NCBI GenBank assembly: GCA_023404495.1
Contig: JAEYBE010000021.1
Coordinates: 1 to 57,415, forward strand
Direction of reading: 5' to 3'
Length of the DNA stretch: 57,415 nucleotides
Origin: Actinomycetes bacterium
Lineage (GTDB): Bacteria; Actinomycetota; Thermoleophilia; Solirubrobacterales; JACPNS01
Notes under the pieces: model-generated
The model's input: only the letters and a program-made list of their open reading frames with translations
Databases searched by the model: none
Told to the model about the DNA's origin: nothing
Part shown: positions 8,226-15,827 of the stretch, piece after piece
Layout: every line of letters begins with the position of its first letter
Numbering within the stretch: position 1 is the stretch's first letter
Made by a program: the position numbers and the translations under genes

Positions 8226-9766
8226 TTGGCCCGTCCCTCGAGCAACAGGTCAGCCGCCGCCGGGCCGCTGGACCCGGCCGCGTACGGCTCGGGCGGCGCG
8301 GGATCGGCGGCCCAGTAGGCCAGCACCGGGTCGACGATCTCCCAGAGCGCTTCGACCTCATCGACGCGCGTGAAGAGTGTCGCGTCGCCGCGCATCACGT
8401 CGAGGATCAGCCGTTCGTACGCCTCCGGCGACTCGCTCGTGAACGACGTGCCGTACTGGAACTGCATGTTGACCGGGCGGATGCGCGTCTTGGCGCCGGG
8501 GATCTTCGCCCCCAGCGAGATCGACACGCCCTCGTTGGGCTGGATCGTGAAGACAAGCTCGTTCGGCGGCGGCGGGGCTCCGTGAATCTGAAACGCCAGG
8601 TGCGGCACCGGCTTGAGGCTGACCGCGATCTCCGTCACCTTGCGCGCCAAACGCTTGCCGGTGCGCAGGTAGAACGGCACGCCTGCCCAGCGCCAGTTGC
8701 TGATCTCGAGCCTCAGCGCGGCGTAGGTCTCGGTCTTCGAGTCGTCGGCCACGTCGGTCTCTTCGAGGTATCCGGGCACGTTGTCAGAGCCGATCGTGCC
8801 GGCCGTGTACTGGCCGCGCACGGCCATCTGGGCGACCTCGGAGAAGAGCGGTGCGCGAACGGCGCGCAGCACCTTGGCCTTCTCGTCGCGAACCTTGTTC
8901 GCCGTCAGGGCGTTGGGCGGTTCCATGCAGAGCAGCGCCATCAGCTGGAGCATGTGGTTCTGGACCAGGTCGCGAAGGGCGCCCGCAGTGTCGTAGTAAC
9001 TCGCCCGCGAGCCGATACCGAGGTCTTCGCTGGCCGTGATCTGCACGTAGTCGATGTAGTTGGAGTTCCAGATCGGCTCGAACATCGAGTTGGCGAATCG
9101 GAAGGCGAGAATGTTCTGCACCGTCTCCTTGCCGAGGTAGTGGTCGATCCGGTAGACCTGGTCTTCATCGAGCACGCTCAGCACATCGCGGTTGAGCGCG
9201 TGTGCGCTCTCCAGGTCACGACCGACCGGCTTTTCGATCACCACGCGCACGGCCGCATCGTCGAGCTTGTCGAGACCTGCCGCGCCAATCTGCTGGACGA
9301 CCGTGGCGAAGAACGTCGGAGCAGTTGCCAAGTAGAAGAGGTGCGACATCGGCTCATCGGCCTTGTGGTCGAGCGTCTCAAGCAGCTCGCCGAGCTTCTC
9401 GAAATCGGCGACGTTGTCGAAGCTGCCGGTCAGAAAATGTGTGCGGTGGAGCAACGCTTCGAGCACCTCGGGTTTGGGTGCACGGCGTGAGTACTGCTCG
9501 ATCGCCTCGCCCATCATCTCGCGGAAGCTCTCGTCGGTGTACTCCTCGAACGCGAAGCCGACGAGGTTGAAGCGCTCGGGAAGGGCGCCCTCGTGCGCCA
9601 GGTTGTAGATCGCCGGCAGCAGCTTGCGGTGCGCCAGATCTCCCGTTGCGCCGAAGATCACCATCGTCGTCGGGTCGACTGGTGTGTGCTCCAGGCCGGC
9701 CGCAAGGGGATTTCCGAGCGGGCCGGTCGCGGCGACCGCTGGATTTGCAGCAACCTCAGGCTCCAT
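8210..9766 (-). CDS. zwf: Glucose-6-phosphate 1-dehydrogenase
   Basis: A 518-residue enzyme oxidising glucose-6-phosphate to 6-phosphogluconolactone with production of NADPH, the entry step of the oxidative pentose phosphate pathway. The nucleotide-binding motif GATGDLAHRKLLPAIYNL begins at 39 and the substrate-binding/catalytic motif RIDHYLGKE is at 206-214, followed by NILAFRFAN. The length is normal, with a short N-terminal extension of about 30 residues. It starts 3 bases after gnd and overlaps opcA, within the tkt-to-pgl operon. Confidence 0.96.
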   Translation of the reverse strand: MEPEVAANPAVAATGPLGNPLAAGLEHTPVDPTTMVIFGATGDLAHRKLLPAIYNLAHEGALPERFNLVGFAFEEYTDESFREMMGEAIEQYSRRAPKPEVLEALLHRTHFLTGSFDNVADFEKLGELLETLDHKADEPMSHLFYLATAPTFFATVVQQIGAAGLDKLDDAAVRVVIEKPVGRDLESAHALNRDVLSVLDEDQVYRIDHYLGKETVQNILAFRFANSMFEPIWNSNYIDYVQITASEDLGIGSRASYYDTAGALRDLVQNHMLQLMALLCMEPPNALTANKVRDEKAKVLRAVRAPLFSEVAQMAVRGQYTAGTIGSDNVPGYLEETDVADDSKTETYAALRLEISNWRWAGVPFYLRTGKRLARKVTEIAVSLKPVPHLAFQIHGAPPPPNELVFTIQPNEGVSISLGAKIPGAKTRIRPVNMQFQYGTSFTSESPEAYERLILDVMRGDATLFTRVDEVEALWEIVDPVLAYWAADPAPPEPYAAGSSGPAAADLLLEGRAKWRSL

Positions 9767-9769
9767 CGC

Positions 9770-10708
9770 TCAGCCCTTCCGCTCGACTGCGTGTCCACCG
9801 AACTGCGCACGCAGCGCGGCGTTGACCTTGTTGGCGAAGTCGGCATGCGACTGGCTGCCGTAGCGTTCAAAGAGACTGAGCGCGATCACCGGCACGGGCA
9901 CGCGGCGCTCGGTCGCATCCTCGACCGTCCAGCGACCTTCGCCGGAGTCGACGACCACCGGCTCGAGCTGCTGCAGGTCATTGCCTTCCTGCTCAAACGC
10001 CAACGCCGCCAACTCGCAGAGCCACGATCGAACGACCGACCCCTGCATCCAGAGATGCGCGATCTTTGCGTTGTCGAGTTCGTACTCGCAGGCGTCGAAG
10101 AGGTTGAAGCCCTCGGCGTATGCCTGCATCAAGCCGTACTCCACACCGTTGTGGACCATTTTCACGTAGTGGCCGCTGCCGACCGGACCCATGTGTCCCC
10201 AGCCTGGTCCGTGTTCGTCGGTCGTCGGGGGTGCGAGCACGTCGAGGATCGGGGAGAGAAGATCAACCGCTTCGTTCGGACCTCCGACCATCATGCAGTA
10301 GCCGACCTCAAGACCCCACACCCCGCCGCTCGTTCCGACGTCGACGTAATTGATGCCAAGCGGCTCGAGCTTCGCGGCCCGGGCTTTGTCGTCACTCCAG
10401 CGCGAATTGCCGCCGTCGATGATCGTGTCTCCGGACTCCAGCAGCGAACTCAACTGATCGACGGTCTCGGTCGTCGGATCTCCGGCCGGGACCATGATCC
10501 AGACCATCCGGGGCGGTGCGAGCTGGGCAACCAATTCCTCGAGCGATGACGCTCCCTTGGCGCCAACCGAGACGGCTTGTTCGACGGCTTCGGCCGAGAA
10601 GTCGAATGCCACGACGTCGTACTCCGAGTCGCGTTTGATGCGGTGCACCATGTTGCCCCCCATCTTTCCCAGTCCGACAAATCCGATCTGCACGCTGTTG
10701 TCTGACAT
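9770..10708 (-). CDS. gnd: 6-phosphogluconate dehydrogenase, short (GndA-like) type
   Basis: A 312-residue decarboxylating dehydrogenase converting 6-phosphogluconate to ribulose-5-phosphate. The N-terminal Rossmann motif is IGFVGLGKMGGNM, followed by DGGNSRW, GTSGGVWGLEVGYCMMVGG and the active-site segment GSGHYVKMVHNGVEYGLMQAYAEG (Lys and Asn). At about 310 residues it belongs to the short class found in many actinobacteria and Bacillus rather than the 470-residue form. Members of the short class often use NAD; cofactor choice here is not proven. It sits between pgi and zwf. Confidence 0.93.
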   Translation of the reverse strand: MSDNSVQIGFVGLGKMGGNMVHRIKRDSEYDVVAFDFSAEAVEQAVSVGAKGASSLEELVAQLAPPRMVWIMVPAGDPTTETVDQLSSLLESGDTIIDGGNSRWSDDKARAAKLEPLGINYVDVGTSGGVWGLEVGYCMMVGGPNEAVDLLSPILDVLAPPTTDEHGPGWGHMGPVGSGHYVKMVHNGVEYGLMQAYAEGFNLFDACEYELDNAKIAHLWMQGSVVRSWLCELAALAFEQEGNDLQQLEPVVVDSGEGRWTVEDATERRVPVPVIALSLFERYGSQSHADFANKVNAALRAQFGGHAVERKG

Positions 10709-10739
10709 CGGGTACCGCTCTCCTTCGTGTTGGCTTGAT

Positions 10740-12272
10740 CTAAGTCAGGTTGGCGACGATTTCGCGCACCGCGGCGACCGGGTCACCGGCGAGCTCGAGC
10801 CGCACGACGGGCCGGCCGTGGGCCTTGAGCGCCTCGACGTCGCCGATCGCTTGAGCGTGCTTGAGCGTCTTGAAGCTGAGACTCTCGCCCGGGATCGGCA
10901 CATCCTCGGCCGCGTCGTGCAGCAGCTGGATGAAACGTCCGGTCGGTGCTCCGCCCTTGTGCAACTGGCCGGTCGAGTGCAGGAAGCGCGGGCCGTAACC
11001 GAACGTCGTCGCGGCGCCGGTCTTGGCGCGAATCGCGCGTCGCAGGTCGTCGATCGCCTCGTCGAACGCGGGGTCGGGTGCGAGATACCCCATCACGGCG
11101 AAGTACGCAGGCGGCTCGCCGCCGGCGATCAACTGATCGAGCGCGGAGGGGTCGTCAAACGGCAGCGTGACGTCGCCAGACTCCAAGACGCGCTTGGTGG
11201 CGTCCTTTGCCTCCTGCACGTTCGGCTGGTCGAAGGGGTTGATCGCGAGCACGTGACCGATCACCGCGACAGCGAACTCGAAGAGAAACATCAACCTGCC
11301 GAGATCGTCCGGGCCGTCTGAGCTGAGCCTGAAGACCGGCTGACCGGCAGCCTCGAGCGCGTCGGCCACCGCGGCGTTGTCGCCGTCGGGCTCACCGCTG
11401 GACGCGATGTGGATGAAGATGCGGTCGTCGCCGTATTCGGAGACGAGCTCCGGCGGGGCGAGCGGCTCCCCGGCCACCGGCAGAACGCCGCGGCCGTGCT
11501 TCCCGGTCGACTCGGCGACCAGCTGTTCAACCCAGAGGCCGAACGAATCGATCGGCGGGTCAACGATGAACGTGAGTTTGTCGCGACCGGCAAGCGCCAG
11601 CTCGCCGATCTTCTCGCCGAGCAGCAGACCTGGATTGCCGTCGATCTGCCGGCACGATTCGCCGGCGAGCACGGCGCGGTCGAGCAGCCGGGCAAGCGGC
11701 ACACCGGCGAGCGCCGCCGGCACCAGGCCGAAGTAGCTCAGCACGCTGTAGCGACCGCCGATGTTCGGATCGGCCAGCCAGACGCGGCGAAATCCGTGCT
11801 CCTCGGCCAGCGATTCGAGCGGCGATCCAGGGTCGGTGACGGCGCAGAACTGCGCGCCGTTGCCGCCGGTCAACTCGAAGAAGTGTTTGAAGTGGCTGAG
11901 CGTTTCGACGGTCCCGCCTGACTTGCTCGAAACGACAAAAATCGTGTTTGCGAGCTCCGAAGCCGAGACCGCAGACAAGACCGCCGCTGGGTCAGTCGAA
12001 TCAAGCATCGAGAGCGATGCGCCAAACGAGCTGCTGAGCACCTCCGGCCCGAGCGACGAGCCGCCCATGCCCAGCAGCACAGTGTTGGTAAGGCCGTCGG
12101 CGTGAACCTCCGCCGCCCACGCGTCGAGCTCCGGCAGCGCCGCATCCATCCGGTCGGCAATGTCCAGCCACCCGAGCCGGTTGGCGATCTCGGGGACCCC
12201 TGGCCCACCCCACAACGACTCGTCACGAGCCCAGACGCGCTCGGAGATCGTGAGCGCGCCGTCGCTGGTCAC
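10740..12272 (-). CDS. pgi: Glucose-6-phosphate isomerase
   Basis: A 510-residue phosphoglucose isomerase, interconverting glucose-6-phosphate and fructose-6-phosphate. SIS-type sugar-phosphate blocks are visible: TNTVLLGMGGSSLGPEVL near residue 75, TIFVVSSKSGGTVET near 120, and GGRYSVLSYFGLVPAALAG near 180. The C-terminal region has PNVQEAKDATKRVLE and FGYGPRFLHSTGQLHKGG. The GTG at 12272 overlaps the tal stop as GTGA; an open upstream extension to 12575 is just the tal gene in another frame. In other bacteria transaldolase and this isomerase type are fused in one protein; here they are separate but coupled. Confidence 0.92.
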   Translation of the reverse strand: MTSDGALTISERVWARDESLWGGPGVPEIANRLGWLDIADRMDAALPELDAWAAEVHADGLTNTVLLGMGGSSLGPEVLSSSFGASLSMLDSTDPAAVLSAVSASELANTIFVVSSKSGGTVETLSHFKHFFELTGGNGAQFCAVTDPGSPLESLAEEHGFRRVWLADPNIGGRYSVLSYFGLVPAALAGVPLARLLDRAVLAGESCRQIDGNPGLLLGEKIGELALAGRDKLTFIVDPPIDSFGLWVEQLVAESTGKHGRGVLPVAGEPLAPPELVSEYGDDRIFIHIASSGEPDGDNAAVADALEAAGQPVFRLSSDGPDDLGRLMFLFEFAVAVIGHVLAINPFDQPNVQEAKDATKRVLESGDVTLPFDDPSALDQLIAGGEPPAYFAVMGYLAPDPAFDEAIDDLRRAIRAKTGAATTFGYGPRFLHSTGQLHKGGAPTGRFIQLLHDAAEDVPIPGESLSFKTLKHAQAIGDVEALKAHGRPVVRLELAGDPVAAVREIVANLT

Positions 12273-13375
12273 TCGGCGGTACCGCCCCGCTGCTTTTCGA
12301 TGCCTTCGATCAGTCCGTCGAGCGAGTGCACGAACGCGTCGATCCCTGCGTCGAGCAGGCCTTCGGTGACCTGGTGGAGATCGATGCCGGCCTCTGCCAG
12401 CTCCGCCAGCACCGGAGCGGGATCTTCGTCGAGGCTCACCGAATCGACGTCGCTGATCGTCGCTGTCGCCTCGAGGGTCTTCAGCGGCATCGTGTTGACG
12501 GTCTCTGGCCCGGCCAGCGTGTCGACGTAGAGCACTTCCGAGTACTCCGGGTTCTTCGTCCCGGTCGAGGCCCACAGCGGACGCTGGACCGGTGCGCCGG
12601 CGGCCTTCAGCTCGGCGAAGCGTTCGCCGTGGAAGATCTCCTTGAAGCGCAGGTAAGCGGCACGCGCATTGGCGACGGCGGCCTTGCCCTTCAGGTCCGG
12701 CAGTCCCTTCTCGTCGAGCTGCTTGTCGACGACGGTGTCGACGCGCGAGACGAAGAAGCTCGCGACCGAGTGCACGTCGAGCAAGAGGCCCTCGGCGTGG
12801 CGTCGCTCGAGCCCCTTGATAAACGCCTCGGCAACGTCGGCGTAGCGATCGACGGAAAAGAGCAACGTGACGTTGACGTTGAGTCCCTCATAGATCGCCT
12901 GCTCGATGTACGGCAGCCCCTCGGGAGTGCCCGGGATCTTGATCATCAGATTCGGTGCGTCGACCAGCCCCCAGTACATGCGGGCCTCTTCGATCGTCTT
13001 GTCGGCGGTGTCGCGCGCAAGATTCGGCGCCACCTCAAGCGAGACAAAGCCGTCGTAACCAGCAGTGCTCTCCCAGACCGGGCGCAGCACGTCGGTTGCG
13101 GCCTTGACGTCGGCCACCGCGATGTCCTTGTAGATCGCCATCGCATCCTTGCCATCTGCGAAGCCATCGGCGATGATCTGGTCGTAGTCCTCGGATTCGA
13201 GGATCGCCTTCTCGAAGATCGCCGGGTTGCTCGTGACGCCGCGAAGCGAGTACTCATCGACAAACCGCGCGAGCGTGCCGTCCTCGATCAGGCCCTTGCC
13301 GATCTGGTCGAGCCAGACGCTGGTGCCCAGCGCGGTCAGGCGGGCGAGGCGTTCGTTGACAGTGTTCACACTCAT
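12269..13375 (-). CDS. tal: Transaldolase
   Basis: A 368-residue TIM-barrel transaldolase that transfers a dihydroxyacetone unit between sugar phosphates in the non-oxidative pentose phosphate pathway. Family blocks are SLRGVTSNPAIFEKAI near 43, GFVSLEVAPNLARDT near 107, LMIKIPGTPEGLPYIEQAI near 143 with the Schiff-base lysine, NVNVTLLFSVDRYADVAEAF, and PLWASTGTKNPEYSEVLYVDTL. The length matches the actinobacterial type. AAGGA lies 4 bases upstream of the ATG. It is 21 bases downstream of tkt and coupled to pgi by a GTGA overlap. Confidence 0.95.
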   Translation of the reverse strand: MSVNTVNERLARLTALGTSVWLDQIGKGLIEDGTLARFVDEYSLRGVTSNPAIFEKAILESEDYDQIIADGFADGKDAMAIYKDIAVADVKAATDVLRPVWESTAGYDGFVSLEVAPNLARDTADKTIEEARMYWGLVDAPNLMIKIPGTPEGLPYIEQAIYEGLNVNVTLLFSVDRYADVAEAFIKGLERRHAEGLLLDVHSVASFFVSRVDTVVDKQLDEKGLPDLKGKAAVANARAAYLRFKEIFHGERFAELKAAGAPVQRPLWASTGTKNPEYSEVLYVDTLAGPETVNTMPLKTLEATATISDVDSVSLDEDPAPVLAELAEAGIDLHQVTEGLLDAGIDAFVHSLDGLIEGIEKQRGGTAE

Positions 13376-13396
13376 TGCGTCCTTGATCCCTTTGTT

Positions 13397-15418
13397 TCAG
13401 GCGCCGGCCGGAGCGACTTCGCCGACGACCCGTGTCCCGTGCTCGAGAACGGCCTCCGGCGTGAATCCAAAGTGTTCGTAGAGCGCCGGCTGAGGCGCCG
13501 ATGCACCGAAGCTCTCCATTCCAATCGAGTATCCCGCATCGCCGACGTAGCGGTGCCAACCGACGGTGCTCCCCGCCTCGATCGCGACGCGTGCCTTGAT
13601 ATCCGGGGGCAGCACCAAGTCGCGGTAGTCGGCGGGTTGTTCATTGAAGCGTTCAAGGCAGGGCGCGCTGACCACACGGGTCGCGATTCCCTGCTGCTCG
13701 AGGAGCTTCGCCCCATCGAGTGCGATCGCGACTTCACTGCCAGTGGCGATCAGAATCAGGTCCGGCGTGCCGTCTGGGTCCTTGAGGATGTAGGCGCCTT
13801 TCTCGATCGCGTCGCTCGGCACATCCGCGAGAATCGGCAGATTCTGGCGACTCAGCGCGAGCGCACTCGGGCGGTCGTTGCTGCGCAGCGCGTGCGCCCA
13901 GGCGAGCGCGGTCTCGTTGGCGTCGGCCGGGCGAATGACGTCGAGATTCGGCGTCGCGCGCAGCGACCAGAGCTGCTCGATCGGCTGGTGCGTGGGGCCG
14001 TCCTCACCGAGTCCGATCGAGTCGTGGGTGAAGACGAAAATCGACGGTATTCCCATCAGCGCCGCCAGCCGCATCGCCGGCTTCATGTAATCCGAGAAGA
14101 TCAGGAAAGTCGCGCCGTAGCCGCGCAGGCCGTTCAAGGTCATTCCGTTGACGGCCGCGCCCATCGCGTGCTCACGGATGCCGAAGTGCAGGTTGCGTCC
14201 GGCGAAGGCGTCTTTCTGGATCGAAGAAGACGCCCCGATCAATGTGAGGTTGCTCGGCGCGAGGTCAGCTGAGCCGCCAACCAGCTCGGGCACGTGCGAG
14301 GCAGCCCATTGGATCACCAGCTCGCTCGCCTTGCGAGTGGCCACAGGCTTGTCGGCCGGGTCGAAAGTAGGGATGCTCGCGTCCCAGCCGTCCGGCAGCT
14401 CGCCGACCTGGAGACGATCGAACTCAGACGCGAGCTGCGGGTGATCCGCGCGGTAGGCGTCGAATTTGGTCGTCCAATCGGCGAACTCTTTGTCGCCGCG
14501 ATCGGCAACCGCCGCGTAGTGCTCGCGAACTTCTTCGGGCACGAAGAACGGCTCGAGCGACGGGAAGCCGTAGGCCTCCTTGGTGAGCTTGATCTCGTCG
14601 TCGCCCAGCGGGGCACCGTGGGCGCCCTCGGTGTCGACCTTGTTCGGCGAGCCGAACGCGATGTGCGTGCGCACGATGATCAACGTTGGCCGGTTGAGTT
14701 CATTCTGAGCGTTGGTGACCGCTGTGGTGATTGCCTCGACCGAGACGTCCTCGCCGAGGTTGATCACTTGCCAGCCGTAGGCCTCGTAGCGCTTGGCGGT
14801 GTCCTCGCTGAGCGCGAGATTGGTGTCGCCCTCAATCGAAATGTGGTTGGCGTCGTAGAAAGCGATCAGTCGACCGAGCCCCAGGTGTCCGGCCAGCGAG
14901 CCTGCCTCAGACGAGATTCCCTCCTCGATGTCCCCGTCGCTGGCGATCACGTAGGTGAAGTGCGAAGACGGGTCGAACTCCGGCGTTGCGAAGCGATCGT
15001 GCAGCACGCGCTCGGCAATCGCGAAGCCGACCGCGTGGCTGATGCCCTGGCCGAGCGGGCCGGTCGTCATCTCAATGCCGGGTGCGTGCCCGTACTCGGG
15101 GTGGCCAGCCGTCGGGCTGCCGAGCTGACGAAAATTCTTCAGGTCCTCGAGGCTGATGTCGTAGCCCGCCAGGTGCAGCGTGCTGTAGAGCAGCATCGAT
15201 GCGTGGCCGGCGCTGAGGATGAAGCGATCGCGCGCCGGCCAGTGCGGGTGACGCGGTGAGTGGCGCATCAGCTTGCCGAACAGGGTGTAAGTGATCGGCG
15301 CGAGCGCCATCGGCGTGCCCGGGTGGCCCGAGTTCGCCTTCTGCACCCCGTCCATCGAGAGCGTCCGAATCGTGTCGATAGAGAGTTTTTCGATTGCTTC
15401 TGGGGTCAGATCACTCAT
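13397..15418 (-). CDS. tkt: Transketolase
   Basis: A 673-residue thiamine-diphosphate enzyme that moves two-carbon units between sugar phosphates. The N-terminal domain has ILSAGHASMLLYSTLHLAGY, the cofactor-binding SDGDIEEGISSEAGSLAGHLGLG and YDANHISIEGDT. The central pyrimidine domain has FGIREHAMGAAVNGM and THDSIGLGEDGPTHQPIEQL, and the C-terminal domain has LILIATGSEVAIAL and GAS near the end. Length and motif order are complete. It is the first gene of the minus-strand operon tkt-tal-pgi-gnd-zwf-opcA-pgl; its promoter must lie in 15419-15498 or inside csoR. Confidence 0.96.
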   Translation of the reverse strand: MSDLTPEAIEKLSIDTIRTLSMDGVQKANSGHPGTPMALAPITYTLFGKLMRHSPRHPHWPARDRFILSAGHASMLLYSTLHLAGYDISLEDLKNFRQLGSPTAGHPEYGHAPGIEMTTGPLGQGISHAVGFAIAERVLHDRFATPEFDPSSHFTYVIASDGDIEEGISSEAGSLAGHLGLGRLIAFYDANHISIEGDTNLALSEDTAKRYEAYGWQVINLGEDVSVEAITTAVTNAQNELNRPTLIIVRTHIAFGSPNKVDTEGAHGAPLGDDEIKLTKEAYGFPSLEPFFVPEEVREHYAAVADRGDKEFADWTTKFDAYRADHPQLASEFDRLQVGELPDGWDASIPTFDPADKPVATRKASELVIQWAASHVPELVGGSADLAPSNLTLIGASSSIQKDAFAGRNLHFGIREHAMGAAVNGMTLNGLRGYGATFLIFSDYMKPAMRLAALMGIPSIFVFTHDSIGLGEDGPTHQPIEQLWSLRATPNLDVIRPADANETALAWAHALRSNDRPSALALSRQNLPILADVPSDAIEKGAYILKDPDGTPDLILIATGSEVAIALDGAKLLEQQGIATRVVSAPCLERFNEQPADYRDLVLPPDIKARVAIEAGSTVGWHRYVGDAGYSIGMESFGASAPQPALYEHFGFTPEAVLEHGTRVVGEVAPAGA

Positions 15419-15498
15419 GCGTCAGAACCTACCAACTGTCGCCGGGGGAGAACTTGGCCTTTTGTACATCCCCGACTGGCCCAAATGCGAATCCCCCG

Positions 15499-15789
15499 TC
15501 AGCCGCGTCGCATCAGCCGGGCGACCGCGCCCATCAGCTCTTCGGTGCGCTCTTCCTTGAGTTCCTCGGGACCGCCGACGACGCAATGCGCCGCGTGATC
15601 CTCCATCAGCCTGAGCGCGACCTTGTCCAGGGCCGCCTGCGCGGCAGAGATCTGAGTGAGGATGTCGATGCAGTAGCGGTCGTCCTCGACCATCTTCTCG
15701 ATGCCGCGGATCTGGCCTTCGACCCGGCGCAGCCTTGCGAGCAACGGGGCCTTGTCTTTGGCGTATGCGTGATCTTTAATTTCGTTCAT
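15499..15789 (-). CDS. csoR: CsoR-family copper-sensing repressor
   Basis: A 96-residue helical metal-sensing repressor. The Cu(I) ligand triad of CsoR is present: Cys40 in RYCIDILTQ, His65 and Cys69 in EDHAAHC, with the family spacing of 4 between His and Cys. RRVEGQIRGIEKM (21-33) is the typical DNA-contact helix. The start at MNEIKDHAY is preferred; the longer reading runs through the operator. It is divergent from copA with a CsoR-type GC-rich dyad between the two starts, so copper release of the repressor should induce copA. Confidence 0.93.
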   Translation of the reverse strand: MNEIKDHAYAKDKAPLLARLRRVEGQIRGIEKMVEDDRYCIDILTQISAAQAALDKVALRLMEDHAAHCVVGGPEELKEERTEELMGAVARLMRRG

Positions 15790-15795
15790 TGCTTC

Positions 15796-15820
15796 AGTAT
15801 ACCCCCCGGGGGTATATACT
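15796..15820. promoter_or_regulatory. CsoR operator between csoR and copA
   Basis: A dyad of TATA, six C, five G and TATA is centred at about 15807, flanked by AG and TACT. This pattern, a run of C followed by a run of G flanked by TA, is the known type of CsoR-binding site. It lies 7 bases from the csoR start and 7 bases from the copA start, so repressor bound here would block both genes. Confidence 0.85.
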
Positions 15821-15827
15821 TGCCGAC

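Noticed and set aside
8099..9490. A 463-codon open frame on the plus strand
   Set aside because: Shadow of zwf; Arg/His/Val-rich translation without recognisable domains.
10740..12575. Longer pgi starting about 100 codons upstream
   Set aside because: The extension is the tal gene in another frame; the GTG at 12272 overlapping the tal stop is the sensible start.
12326..14272. A 648-codon open frame on the plus strand
   Set aside because: It lies opposite tal and tkt, both unmistakable; its translation has no family motif and is an artefact of high GC.
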